NCBI GenBank assembly: GCA_963969395.1
Contig: OZ017796.1
Coordinates: 46,366,243 to 46,430,242 of the forward strand
Direction: 5' to 3'
DNA length: 64,000 bases
From: Pseudoscleropodium purum
Lineage: Eukaryota > Streptophyta > Bryopsida > Hypnales > Brachytheciaceae
The notes beneath the pieces are model-generated. The model saw nothing but the letters and a program-made list of their open reading frames with translations, searched no databases and was not told the DNA's origin. Numbering within the stretch: the stretch's first letter is position 1; every line of letters starts with the position of its first letter. The position numbers and the translations under genes were made by a program. Shown piece after piece: positions 48,983 to 60,619 of this stretch.

Positions 48983-51673
48983 ATGATGGCCAGAGCAGCA
49001 GCAGGAATGGGCGTGGCAGCGGAGTTCTCGAGCTCGGTTGCAAAAGCGTCCTTGCACAGGCCTCACACGCTGGTCAGGAACGTGACACTCCCATTTCTGA
49101 CCGTCAATTTGGGGCGTAATAGTAGTACCATCTCGAGGTTGATGTGTCTAGCACCTTCGGCTCTGTATTACCCTTCGAAAGTTTCGAATTCTTCCCCATA
49201 CCGGTTTTCGGGGTACTTGCAATTAGGTCTTTCTGTTTGGCAAGGGTCGAGGACTCGGCATGCCCAGCAGGTGTGTGGCGTCGCTGCAAGAGCGGAGTCG
49301 GGGAACGACGTGGAAGCGTGGGTTAGGGAGACAAATTCGAGGGAGCCTGTGGTTGTTTATTCGAAATCTTGGTGCCCGTACGTGTTTTATTCTGCGCTCT
49401 GTCCATTGATTTTCAGCTGAAAGTATTATGATTTCAAAGAATTCAGTTTGAATTTTTTCCATTTTGATCATTTTAGGACGGTGTTTTTTTTTCGGATTTT
49501 CTTTCGGTTATTGGACCAATGATTATGTCGCCTTTCTTTCAAGAAGGTTCTGGGTTCTCTGGCTCCTTCATTTCGGGGGGCTCAAATTGAAGGTGTCCAA
49601 TTTTGAGTACACAATCCTGAGTATGCAATTTTTGTATGTGCTGGGTCTGCACGATGGATGAAATGAGGCTTTGGAAACTTTGTGGCAGCGGTGTGCAGGG
49701 GCCACGATTACAGTCTGGCATTTTTAAACACATTTGCCCACTGTTTTTTTTCGTAGACTTGAAGCTTCTCACTTTTTTTGAGGCAATTGGCCATTGAATT
49801 GCCTAAATAAAACTCTGTTTTAAGATTTCTGCACTCTATTTCAGAAAAGATTGGAAATCTTTTTAGAAATAATACCTAATTGAATGCGCTGGGGATTGCC
49901 AGTATCAATTTTAGTGGTTTGGTGGTTTGGTGGTTTGGTGATGACGTCCGTGTCAGTGCAGTTATTGCATGCGCGTGAAGAATCTTTTGGGGAGTTTGGG
50001 CTACGAGATCGAAGTCATTGAACTCGACGAAGACGGTATGTGGCGGATACTTTGGTGTTTCTAGTTGTCTGATTTTCTATTGGAGATGGATACCTTCCAC
50101 CTGAGACAATATGCATAATGCTGGCTGTTTTGTAGTGTTGATTCTGAGGCTGTACATTTGGCTAAAATTCCGGGTGGAAATGCTGTGCGAATTTTGCTTT
50201 GTTTTAGGTCAACCTGGGTTACAAGAAGCTTTGGAGACAGTTAGTGGACAATACACAGTTCCGAACGTTTACATTGGTAAGAATTCAAATCGCTTGCCTG
50301 CTTGCGAATCCACTACAGCTACTGCCTGCATGATCTTTGGGGGGACAGGAGTGCACTCAATCCTATAATGACGCACTCTGTTATCACACTGTTTTTGTAT
50401 ATGGGTATCCTAAGTATCTGCCAAGTTGTGTACTTATTTAATTGGATAACTTTCACTGGTCAAGTTGTGAACATGCATGAGATTGCTAATAGAAGCCCAT
50501 TGAGAAGGTTGAGGGAGGATGGAGGACCGGCTGTGTAGATCTGGCATTTTATAGTCTATCAATGGCTGCGAAGTCCTCTCTGAATTATTCATGACATAGT
50601 GTATTTATTATAATCAATGCTCAATGGGATCACCAGAGGACCCCATTTTTGTATACTTTTAAATAGACCCTAAGCGAGGCCGTTACACGGCCTGTCGACT
50701 GTTCCGGCCTCATCACAAAGTTGTTCCAGCTTACAGGGTTTGTGATGGATGAGGGTCTTTGAAGAGCACCCTAAAGTTGCCATTGAAGACCTTCAAACCA
50801 TTGTGCCTGGAAGTAGAAACTCTAAGGTAGAGGTTTCATTAACCGTACAGTACATTAGAGGCTCCATTGGCCATACGGGTGAGCTTTGATTTGTGCTAAA
50901 TGTGAGAATATTTAATCTATTGACATTTAGCTTTTTGCAATTGGTTTTTAGCTTAACACGAAATAAATGTGTAAAATTTCAGATGCTGCAAGTTTCTAGA
51001 TTGGTGTAGGTAAGGTTCAAAGTTCACATGTATGGTGAATGGAACTTCTCCCTTACTGTATGGTGAATGGAGACTTTACATTATACTATGCTGGTTTCCT
51101 TCTCCCGATACTCTCCATTATAAACTAGCCACCATTTTGTGTGGGTCTCAAAAAATTTATGAGTTCGAGACCCAATTTGGTCCCTCGTATTCGCAAAACA
51201 GAAATGCTTGTGTTAATAGTAAGCCAATCTTGTGATCAACGGCAAGTTGAAATGAAGATAAATTTACAGTTCCATGTTTGCTTTAGAGCTTCATTTCCCT
51301 TGTTTTGCACATACCGTGATGCGTAACTAAAACAGCTCTTGTCGTGGACCTTTTACTTGTTTCCTTCCAGGTGGAAAGCACATTGGCGGCTGCGATGGTA
51401 AGCCGTCAAACTTGTCAAACTTTTCACAGTTGTCGAGCTGCTTATTATCATATTTGTGCGCGGCTTCTTGTGATATAACAGAGCGTGATAGTGAGTGGGA
51501 GTGTTGAAGGTGGAGGTGACATTAGAGAACGTGATACCAAAGAGGTCTAGGTGAACTTCCAATTCAAACCTCTGACATTAATTAAGTGTATTGCTCCTGC
51601 AGACACGGTGGCCTTGCATTCTAGAGGACAGCTGGAGCCCTTGCTTCAGGCAGCAGGTGCAAACAAAAAGTGA
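48983..51673 (+). CDS. Plastid class I glutaredoxin, CPYC active site (5 exons)
   Basis: Small thiol-disulfide oxidoreductase that uses glutathione to reduce disulfides and remove glutathione from proteins. Exons: 48983-49377, 49962-50035, 50208-50276, 51371-51397, 51603-51673, giving 211 codons plus TGA. The first 110 or so residues are Ala/Ser/Arg-rich and lack acidic residues at the start, consistent with a plastid transit peptide; this part is long. The glutaredoxin fold follows: VVVYSKSWCPYC (active site Cys131-Cys134), the glutathione-binding TVPNVYIGG (TVP 173-175), GGCDDT (extra Cys187) and LHSRGQLEPLL. The context is closest to plastid GRXC5/GRXS12 of seed plants, which have WCSYC/WCSYS, so CPYC is a notable difference. 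The donor GTACGT at 49378 keeps the frame. The first of two adjacent ATG codons was chosen. Confidence 0.93.
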
Positions 51674-52422
51674 GAAGTGCTTCTTCCTGGCATTGTGTCT
51701 CTCTGAAGAACTGTGTCTCAGACGGATGCATATTCTATTGTTTACGTTCAATTGTGGAATGATTGTTTCAAGAGGTTTATTGGTAACACGCCTGAAGGCT
51801 TACCCTGTATTTTTACCCAGTTTATCAATTCTTCGAGTTGCTGTATGTATATACCTGAGCTTCACTCAACATCCTGTCTGATAAATGTTAGCTTGTCCTT
51901 GATTTTTCCATGTAGATGACGTTATTCTTGAAACTCTTAAGTACTCTTCTGTCCCCACGCAACCGGGCTCTCCGGGCACCTGTAACTTGAATATGTATTT
52001 TGTCGTCCCTTACCCCAAGGGTAGAGACCGAGCAATGATTTGAAAATGTATCAAATTTTTGGTGCCAATGAAAACGAGACGTGTGAAAAACAATAGTATC
52101 ATGTTGGGGGTCCGTCTTTCCGGAGAGCAGATTTTTTTTATGTTTAAAATGTTTATAACATATGATTATAGGAGTAGTGGCGTTTTTAGATTGTTGAATA
52201 CCTTAAGATTTTTCAATTTTTCAATCAGTGTAAGAATGATATGTGGCAGTCTGACATGAGACCCTTGCCATTACCCGCATAGTCATCCCGGTGCAACTTA
52301 GTGGATGGGATCAGCTTATCAAGGTATGAATTGCTTACGCATGGTGTCAGAACTCGCCTACTGTAGTTATCATTGAGCGTTGCACTAATTTATTTTTCAA
52401 GCAATGAATCTCATTACTGCAT
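51674..52422. other. 3' flank of the glutaredoxin gene
   Basis: Moderate GC, likely 3' UTR and spacer. No additional gene is recognised. Confidence 0.4.
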
Positions 52423-52788
52423 TTACAGTTCTACCTGAAACGTGGAAGTAACGGAGTTGTTAGAATTTCCAGAATCAACCAGAAATGAAACCAACTCTGA
52501 CGGTGGAGGTCTATATTTGGGTTTCCTTGTTTGGGTTTCCTCATGCACATCAATGTTCCCAATGATATGAGGTCCAATCACCCTCAGGAATGATTCATCT
52601 TCATCTGAACTGCCGGAATCATAAAATGAGTGCAAATCGACGCGACTCATTTCAGGTAAATATCTGCACGTTGGCAGGGAACACCAAAATGTATGGGTGG
52701 TGAACATGTCCGAACTCGTCCAGCTAGCCTGGGTATGAGTCAGTGGAGCAGTAGAGTTCAAGTCTGCGAGTGACAGAATGATTTCCAA
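52423..52788 (-). CDS. Hypothetical protein or remnant exon (121 aa, weak)
   Basis: A minus-strand ORF in non-repetitive sequence. The product has a balanced composition, an acidic Ser/Asp/Glu patch (GSSDEDES) and a Pro-rich stretch (KPKYRPPPSEL). I know no matching family. Within it, CGTGCAG at about 52670 would make a good splice acceptor, so 52423-52670 could be the last exon of a gene whose upstream part has been overrun by transposons at 53-54 kb. There is no independent support. Confidence 0.2.
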   Translation of the reverse strand: MEIILSLADLNSTAPLTHTQASWTSSDMFTTHTFWCSLPTCRYLPEMSRVDLHSFYDSGSSDEDESFLRVIGPHIIGNIDVHEETQTRKPKYRPPPSELVSFLVDSGNSNNSVTSTFQVEL

Positions 52789-53164
52789 GGTTCATTGAAG
52801 GACCTGTGATAAGTGGTTCTAGCCTCCATCTATGAGTGCTCAGAGGGATTTATGACAACCGAATTGGACATTTCACACCCAACCCCACGATGGTCCAATA
52901 AAATATGGATCTATTAATAGATGCTATTAATAGATCCAACATTGATTTTTGTATAATGTAGAGGCACCCATTGTCAACCACAACCCATAGCCAATCAGTA
53001 GGGTGTTCTACTTCTAGTAAAGGCTTAAAAACTCTGAACGTGTTTTTTCAAGGTTGGGACTAATAGGGTTAGGACACATGTCCCAAAGTAGAGGGCAAGA
53101 AACTAGGAAGTAGTGAATGGAGAAGCAATTTTTGGATTAGAATTGGAAGTTTTTAAAGATTGGT

Positions 53165-53356
53165 AATGGGTTATAAGTACTTTTGCCTCAACTCCTAAAA
53201 TTCACAATAATTTCAATCTTGGAAATCAAATTATGAATAATTTGCAATCATTCTATTTCCTATCTTCCTACATGTTAAAAATTTCTTGCAGCTTAAATTG
53301 CTCATGATTTGTTAGAAAATCCCTTATGTAATTGACTATAGGTGCTTTTACATTAA
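53165..53356 (+). repeat. Dispersed AT-rich repeat, copy 2
   Basis: It is collinear with 47945-48140 (shared CTAAAATTCACAATAATTTC-type and TTTCCTATCTTCCTACATG-type blocks). It runs directly into the TTAA left border of the family C element at 53353. It is non-coding. Confidence 0.55.
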
Positions 53357-54284
53357 TCCCTAAAGTCCCAATGTTCCCTTGAGGGACAAATTAGATTTTG
53401 GCTAGGTTCTTGTGAACTCAAATTTTGGTTAATTGTTTTGAAACTTTCCCATAAGATAGAAAAAATAATTATTTACGTGGGAATATTATTTTTATTTCAA
53501 TTGGTGTGTGGGAGCAAAAGTTATACCACAAAAAGCTTCAAATTGAACTCAACGGGCAATACAAAAAAAATCGCAAAAAATCAAAATAAATTAAAATTTT
53601 TTTCCTTGAAATATTTTATTTTTGTCTACATGTGAAGCTTTGATTTGTTCTATTTGGACTAATAATGAGAAAGTTAAGGACAATCTTGTTTTTCGAGCAA
53701 TTTCAACATCTTCTTGAAAAAATAACTTATAGGATTCATTTCTGAATGCAATTTTCACAATTTTTCACAATTTTTCTTTTGAAATTTTTTTTATTTTCTT
53801 TCTAAAACAATCCCACCATTGGAATTATTGTCTTTCAATTCCATCTTGGAGTTATTAACGATTTATTTATTTTTCCAATCTTGGACCTACTTCTACTTAA
53901 CATTTTTTTAAAGAATGAAAATCAAGTGTGTGTTTTTTGAATTTTTTTTTTCTTAGACTTTCAATGCAATTCTTCAAGATATAAAATTTTTAATTCAAAG
54001 TTTGTAGTGCAAAAAAATTCCACAAATGGCGGTCAAAGTCATCTGAAATTGCAAGCTAGCGTTCAAAAAAACTTTCTTTTTCAACTTTGAATGTTAATAT
54101 CTTCTAATCTATACAGTCAAACTTCATGGAAATTTTACCAAATGAGCTAAGACAAGTGAAGTACAAGATCTTATAGTTAAATTCTAAAAAAATGATTTTT
54201 TAAATTTCCTTGGGTGCATGCAAAAAAAATAGCAGTTTTAAGTGGTTTTTGACAAAAAAATGGCCTTGGGACTTTAGGGGTTAA
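53353..54284. mobile_element. TTAA-flanked AT-rich element, family C (924 bp)
   Basis: TTAA stands at 53353-53356 and 54281-54284. The ends are inverted repeats: left TCCCTAAAGTCCCAA, right (minus strand) CCCCTAAAGTCCCAA, 14 of 15 identical. The interior has no ORF of note; 53438-53635 is AT-rich noise. A related sequence in reverse orientation lies at about 23.1-24.03 kb beside a broken piggyBac-like transposase. This is the best-preserved member of the TTAA group in the window. Confidence 0.7.
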
Positions 54285-54929
54285 TTGATAAAATATTGAG
54301 TGGTCCAAAAAGGATTCAACTAGGAAATTTTCAGTCAACGATATTTAAGTTATATCCCAATGAAAGTAAGTAAACGCACCAGTAACCAATCATTTTACCC
54401 CAAAAGGACTAGCATGCGTTTTTGGATTGTATAGAAAATTTTGGCAAGCTATTGTGAATGAGGATTTGTATATTTCAAGTTGTAATTTTAATATAAGGTG
54501 TGGAAGAGGAATATCTTTCATATGCGCTAAATTTCATGATAGTTGAAAATATGAGTAATAAATTATAGCCTAATATGTTAATTTTTTTAATAAATGGGCA
54601 ATTTAGGCAAATAAAAAAATCACTTTTTTCATAAACCAAATTTGAAATTGGTTTTCTAAAGTTATGTATATGTAGAAAGCTTTGAATTATTCCATTTTGA
54701 TCATTGAGTCAAAAGTTATGAGGATTTTTTGTTTGTAGATAGTTATGGATTCTATACTCTAAAATAAACTTTGAAGTTCTTCATCTACTCAATTTTCAAT
54801 ATTTTGGAAATAAAATAAAATCATAGGATGTAGATTTAATTTAATTTTTTTGAAACAAATGAAATAGGATTTCATTGCAAAGAAAGAAAATACAAACCAC
54901 TAGCTGCAAGTGGCCTTGTGGGATGTAAG

Positions 54930-57900
54930 ACAAGATGGACTAGACAAACAAAGAAGACGGATATGATAGAGAGGCAATGTTGTCTCAAGCACAATGCAAG
55001 AGGAGGTCGCAAGGCCTCACGTGGTTGGCCCTAAGAAGGGCCTTTTGTGCCTCATTGTCGTCAAAGGAGCTTACAAGAAACCAACACTTAGTCCTAAAGC
55101 GGCCCAACTTGGTTGTCCCACCTCCATCTTCAAGAAGATATTGAATCTGCATTTCTTTTTGGTGAAAGCATCAATCAAAGTGCTCAGTAAATCCATGGAC
55201 CTCTTCTTTTTTGCACTAATTAACATAGGGCCATTTAGGTCTCCCGTAGTCAATGATTCCCTCCAAATGTATTTGAAGAGGCGCTCAATGGTCCATATGA
55301 TTAAATTGAATACCACATTGTTCCTTTGTATCCACAATGCCCACATCACTGTGGTGCAAAGTTCTAGCCAGATTCTTTTAATGGGTTAAATTTTTAGGGT
55401 ATACAACTTGAGAAGATGCACTACTTCCATATGAAGGGGTGCCACGAGCCATGAGCGTCAACGCCTTTTACAAGAGTATTCATGATATAGTCAACCCATT
55501 GCCAAGCTTGTTGTACTATGAGATAGTCCCAAAATCTGTGAAGAACGGTCTTCTAGTGTTTTCAAGGGCAATTGGTGTTCATTTTCATTGATGTTCTCGT
55601 GCCATTTGTTCATTGCTATCACTTTGTGTCAAATAAGCCAAATCAACCCAACTTCTTTCTTAGAGCGCTCTTGTGGTCACACCAATTTCCATAGTAATTG
55701 AAAATCAACAGGGAGAGTGTTGTCCCACTTTTTGATCACTAGATTCAAGACAATGTGGTTTTGTTTGAGCATCTCCTATTCTAGTTTTGACAAGAATTCC
55801 ATGGAGGGCACTACCTAATTTGCCCTAGCCCATTGGAATTTCCTTGGGTCTCATTCCATGCAATCGAGTTGGCCATAAAATAGGTGGACATGTATCTTCT
55901 TGGATCCATGCAATATTTTTGTGATCCAGATCTTGTCAAAAGTCTTGTGTATGGAATAGTCGCAGTTGCTACAACTTTCTTTCACTTGGCAAGTAAGGTG
56001 TTGGAGTTTGATAGGACAAAGAATCCTTTTGCTTCCTAGTCTAGTGGCCATGGTCTAGGAGGGCTCCTTACATGAGTGGATTGACCGAAGGGAATTTGCA
56101 CCACTGTATGGGGTAATGGTTTGTTGGAGTTGAAGTACCATGTCACCCATTCACTAACTTGAACTTTTGGCAATGAATCCGAGTTAAGAGCTCCCCATTG
56201 TATTTGAATTACCATGGTGGTTGCGGCCCATGCACCTACTTCTTTGGTTCTTAAACCAAATTTGGCACTAACTTCCTATGTAGTTATCATCCATCCCTGG
56301 ATTTGCTCGTCACATATCCTTTGGAGTCCCTTTCAATGGAGTTGGATGGCTTGGGCCTTGGAGAAGTCTAGATTGATGATGGGTGTGAAATGTGACCACC
56401 AAAAAGATTCAGATCTGACTTCCTCAAGGGTCTATGGGCAAATTGGATGGAGGTTCGATTAGAGCTTCTTCCATGAAGATCCAACTCAATTCCAAACTGT
56501 GGAATCTTTCTTTGCTTGAGCCTGTGCGATTGTAAAATACTCCATGTTGTGGGACCAATGACCACCTTAATACAGTTGGTAATTGCTTAGCCAAAATCGT
56601 AGGATGATATGTAAGTTGGATGTGCTGAGCTCGCATGCCTACATTACCCATTTTGTCATGAAGGACGTTAAAGCATCAAGCGGATTTATCATGTTGATGC
56701 CTCCCTTGTCTTTATCTTGGTAGCATAGTACCCATGTTACTTTGGTTTGCACTTGAAATAGTGATCCGGACCACATGTGACTTTGCATCGAGGATGTTAC
56801 TTTCTTAGTCCATGCTTGGGTGCCACCCCATATGGCTACAAAGAACGTAATTGAGGAGAGGCGGACCTTGTTGATGATCATGCTTCTCCTTGTAGAGTTG
56901 ATTTTTGTTGTGTACTAATGTTGCAATTGTTTTGCCGATCTCTCTCTTAGAAAATTATCCATTGAGCTAGATGAGGGAGAGATGCCGAGTGGCATTTCTT
57001 ATAATTTGCTTAGGCTATCACCTTCTATCCACATGATGTTTACCTGGTGTATCCAGGTTGGCCTTGCAACTCCTGTTTTTGCTTGTTAGTATCCTTATGA
57101 CTTGCCCCAATTTAGTATGAGACTAGTGGCCAAACAAAATTGTTCAAGTGAAACAATCATGTTTTGGGTTGATGCTTGCTCACCTAGTAGGATTAGCAAG
57201 GTGTCATTGGCAAATTGTGTGATGACCTATTGCTTTTCAATGCTTGGTAGTTTGATGCCTTTGATTAAACCTGCTTTGATTCTACATTTTATCATGATAT
57301 TGAGAGCTTCCACTACAATTAAGAACAAGTTGGGTGCCAAAGGGCAGCCCTAGCAGACCCCTCTCATGATGGAAAAGGCAAGAGATAAAGATTTGTTCAC
57401 TTTGACTAATGCTTCAGCATCCTATAAGAGCATTGCAAACATGTTGATGAAGCTTTAAAGAATCCCAAACAACTCCATAGCCTAGAGAAGGAATTTTCAC
57501 TCCATAGTATCGAATGCCTTTATGAAGTCTAATTTTAGGAAGATGAGAGGTTATTTGGATTGCTCCGCCCATACTATCGCTTCATATGTTAGCATGATAT
57601 TATCTACGATGAACATGAGGGGAAGGAATGCGGATTGGTCCAAATTGATGGTTTCCATCAGCACTGGATGGAGCCTAAGTTGCAACACTTTTGCGTAGAT
57701 CTTGTATGCAGTATTCATCAAAGAAATTGGCCTCTAGTTGGAGAAGCAAGACCAAATAGTGCCTTTATACAACAGTGAGATCATGCCTCTGGTGACACTA
57801 GGTAGGAGTTGTTGATTTTCAACCGCTTTAGAGATTATGTTGAAGTAGTCCATCTTGATTACTTCCCACTAGATCTTGTAAAATTCAATGGTTATGCCAT

Positions 57901-59146
57901 TAGGCCTAGGGCTTTCCCAATAGCTAGGTCTTGAACAACAAGATCAAGCTCCTCTATACTCATTGGTTTATCCCACATGATCTTCATGTCCTTGGGGAGT
58001 TTATCTGTGATTAGGGAGGAGAGTGAAGGTTGTTGTCGCCTCTTGAGCCTCGCTCAAGGGTGGGGCAGTAAAGAGATTCTAGTAAAAGCAAGTGCAAATG
58101 CCTTCCAAGGAAGTTTGGTCCGAGTGAGTGATACCCTTGTTGTCTTCAAGTTCACAAATAATTGAGGCGCTGGAATGGGGCCTAGCCGCATGGAAGAAGT
58201 CTTTGGAGCTTGAGTCTCAATCTTTTAGCCATTTGATGGCTTTCCTTAGTTTATCAAAGAAAATTGTTCTAGAATTTTGATTCCAGATTCTGGTTACTAC
58301 TTGTTTTACATCTGGATTCCTCAAGTAAAAGCAATTCATTTTGTAAGTAGAGTTCTTCCATGCAGCATGGATTAATTGGATCTAGTGCATGATTAGATGG
58401 TGGTCGAAGTGGGAAGAATCTCCTAAAATAGCATATTTGATTATTGGTGAAGGGCTAGTACCATTTAATGCATAGGAATAGCATCTATCCAATTGCACCA
58501 AAGATCGCAATCCATTGTACCTACGTTAATCCCAAGAGTATTTGATGCCTCCATTTGCTGGAAAGTGATCTTCTACGTCTAAGGCACTTTTTAGCAATGA
58601 GAATATCTTCTTTTCTCCTTCTGAGATGATGCATCCATTAAAGTTAGATTTATCCATTTGATTCTCTACAAAATTCTAGTTACTACATAATATCCACCTA
58701 CAATTTTTTAGAAGGTCTGCCAAAAGAGATTTCCAAAGAGCACATCTCTTCTTCATGTTGTTAGGGGCGTATACATTAAAGGGAGAAATATCTCCTCTTG
58801 GTAGCCCCTTGAATCGAATCCATTGTGCGCACCCGCATTGTGAGTGTTTGAGTTTAGTGGCCAGCTAAGCCATGCGAAGAGCTACCCACATGCCAATTCC
58901 ACCTTTGCTAGCTCCTTCTCTTGGAAGGTGGCCAAATCCCAAGGAGGCTTCATGTCCAAAGAATTTGGCTTGAGACCAAAATGAGTGGCCTAAGCTGTCA
59001 AATTTAGCACCTTTTAAGTGGTGCTCCTATATGCATAAGACATTGATGTCTCAAAAAAGAGGCTAGTAATAGTTCCTAACTTCGTCAAATTTCAAGGGAT
59101 CATTTAACCTTTGAATGTTTTACATCACAATTGTGACTTTCATCAT
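54930..59146 (-). pseudogene. LINE ORF2 remnant: endonuclease and reverse transcriptase
   Basis: Minus-strand reading from MMKVTIVM (59146). The endonuclease part shows NIQ(R)LND, EHHLKGAKFDSLGHSFW, SPFNVYAPNN and SHFDHHLI. The reverse-transcriptase part shows RGVC-stop-GCPLAPNLF, where a TAG at 57350-57352 sits in the RQGCP motif, and QFANDTLLIL at about 57190-57217. The latter replaces the catalytic FADD with FAND (Asp to Asn, codon 57206-57208). Downstream come WGGTQAW and CYQDKDKGGINMINPLDAL (56.6-56.85 kb) and MMWALWIQRNNVVFN (about 55.31-55.35 kb), typical of the C-terminal zf-RVT part of plant LINEs. It is inactive. Confidence 0.8.
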
Positions 59147-59690
59147 AATGGCATTTGGTGGTGGAGCTCGGGAAAGAGCTCAATGGATTTGATCCTCATG
59201 TTGTGACCATCCCTATGAGTGTTCCTTCTTTGTACCAAGACGTCAGATTTGTTTTGTTTGGTTGATTTGGATGCTCTTTGCCTCTTGGCAAGTTGGTTGG
59301 AGGTGAGTCCGTCTGATTGTCTAGCAAAGGTTGATCCCTCCTTACGGATTCTTATGAATTTGTTGAATTTGTCCTATAGGTGGGAAGGGATACTAGTCGC
59401 GAATGGGGTGCGAAGTGTGTAGGCTTCTCCCATTACCTCATCCAGGAAATTTGAGGGGGTGACGATGGCTATAGAATGGCTTTGCAAGGTATCTCCCGTG
59501 TTGAGTGACGGAAGAATTGAGGATGAGATTCCAATAAAGGCATTGAGGTCGAGAGAGTGTGTTTTTCTTCGCTCAAGGGGGAGATTGAGTGACACCCTAT
59601 GTGGTGCTTGGCACATCAGTAGGGGCATTTGATGGTGTCACATCTCGATGAGAGGTAGCATGCTTGGCATGCCAAAGAGTTCTTCAATTC

Positions 59691-59914
59691 CAGGGTTGAC
59701 GAATCTCTACGTCCGCCCGAAAAAGGCGTCCGTAATCCGGACATCCGTCCGCACGGACGCCAGCGGACGGAGCGTCCCTCCCGCCGTCGGAAGGTGGACG
59801 GGCGGGGCGGACGGGGCGGACAAGGCGGGCGGAGCGGGACGGGGTAGATGGCGTCCGCGATTGTTTGCGGACACAGCGTCCGCGTTCAGACGTCTGAACG
59901 TCCTGTCAACCCTG
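59691..59914. mobile_element. GC-rich hAT-like MITE, copy 2 (224 bp) inside the LINE
   Basis: Perfect 10-bp inverted ends CAGGGTTGAC (59691-59700) and GTCAACCCTG (59905-59914) are flanked by a perfect 8-bp duplication TTCAATTC (59683-59690 and 59915-59922). An 8-bp duplication and CAGGG termini are the hAT hallmark. The interior is very GC-rich, with at least ten GGACG/CGTCC words, plus an 18-bp perfect palindrome CGTTCAGACGTCTGAACG at 59883-59900. It has no coding capacity; the local ORFs are accidents of base composition. Confidence 0.88.
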
Positions 59915-60619
59915 TTCAATTCAGTCACCTAGAAGGGCAAGTAAGAACTTGGCTTGGCTTGATCAACATCTCCTTCGGTATATCCATTTGTAAATTTTTT
60001 AGTATTGGAGGGAGTGACTGGAGCATGTTTGACGTCTACTGCGTTGGGCCTAGAGACACTGGAAGGGCTCCCCTTTTGATTGTGGTTGGAGAATTGAAGT
60101 TGATTAGTCAAGGACGCAAGATTCGAGGTTCCGAGTTATGTCCGCTAGATGTTGTAGCATTTGTTGAGATTCTAGATTTGAGCAAATCATTGATGCCTTT
60201 GCAAGGAAAGAGCAACCTCCTCTAGTTTGTTGTGAATCCGCTAGCATCTCCTTCAAGGCCACCTCCTTGTGCAAGTGAGGTGCTTGGCACTTCCTTGCAC
60301 CCTTCATCGATTGGAGATCGGTTTGGATTTGAGCTGCATTGATTTCCTTTGATTCTCGTTGCATTATGTCGGAGGGAGCTGGTTTTGTTGTCTATTTTGG
60401 CTCTACTTACTACTTTTCAGTTGCCATCTTCACTTCCTAGGTGGAGTCCATGCCCTCTTTTAGTTACTTCAGTTGTGTTTTCCAATTGCACAGAGGTGTC
60501 GTCACTGTCGATCAACATGATTGGCATGTAGTTTTTTCCTAATGGCAGTTTAGGAGGGAGGTTGGGGTCTTTCATGCCATTTGCTCTCTTGTTGGCAATG
60601 TTGGCTCTCTTCGAGAATA

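Noticed and set aside
55071..55349. Stand-alone 92-aa protein gene
   Set aside because: It is the C-terminal zf-RVT-like tail of the degenerate LINE.
57102..57353. Plus-strand ORF inside the LINE
   Set aside because: It is antisense to the reverse-transcriptase motifs, which are recognisable on the minus strand.
59648..60225. Plus- and minus-strand ORFs across the GC-rich block (up to 125 aa)
   Set aside because: They read through a MITE with perfect ends and target duplication. GC-rich composition simply lacks stops.
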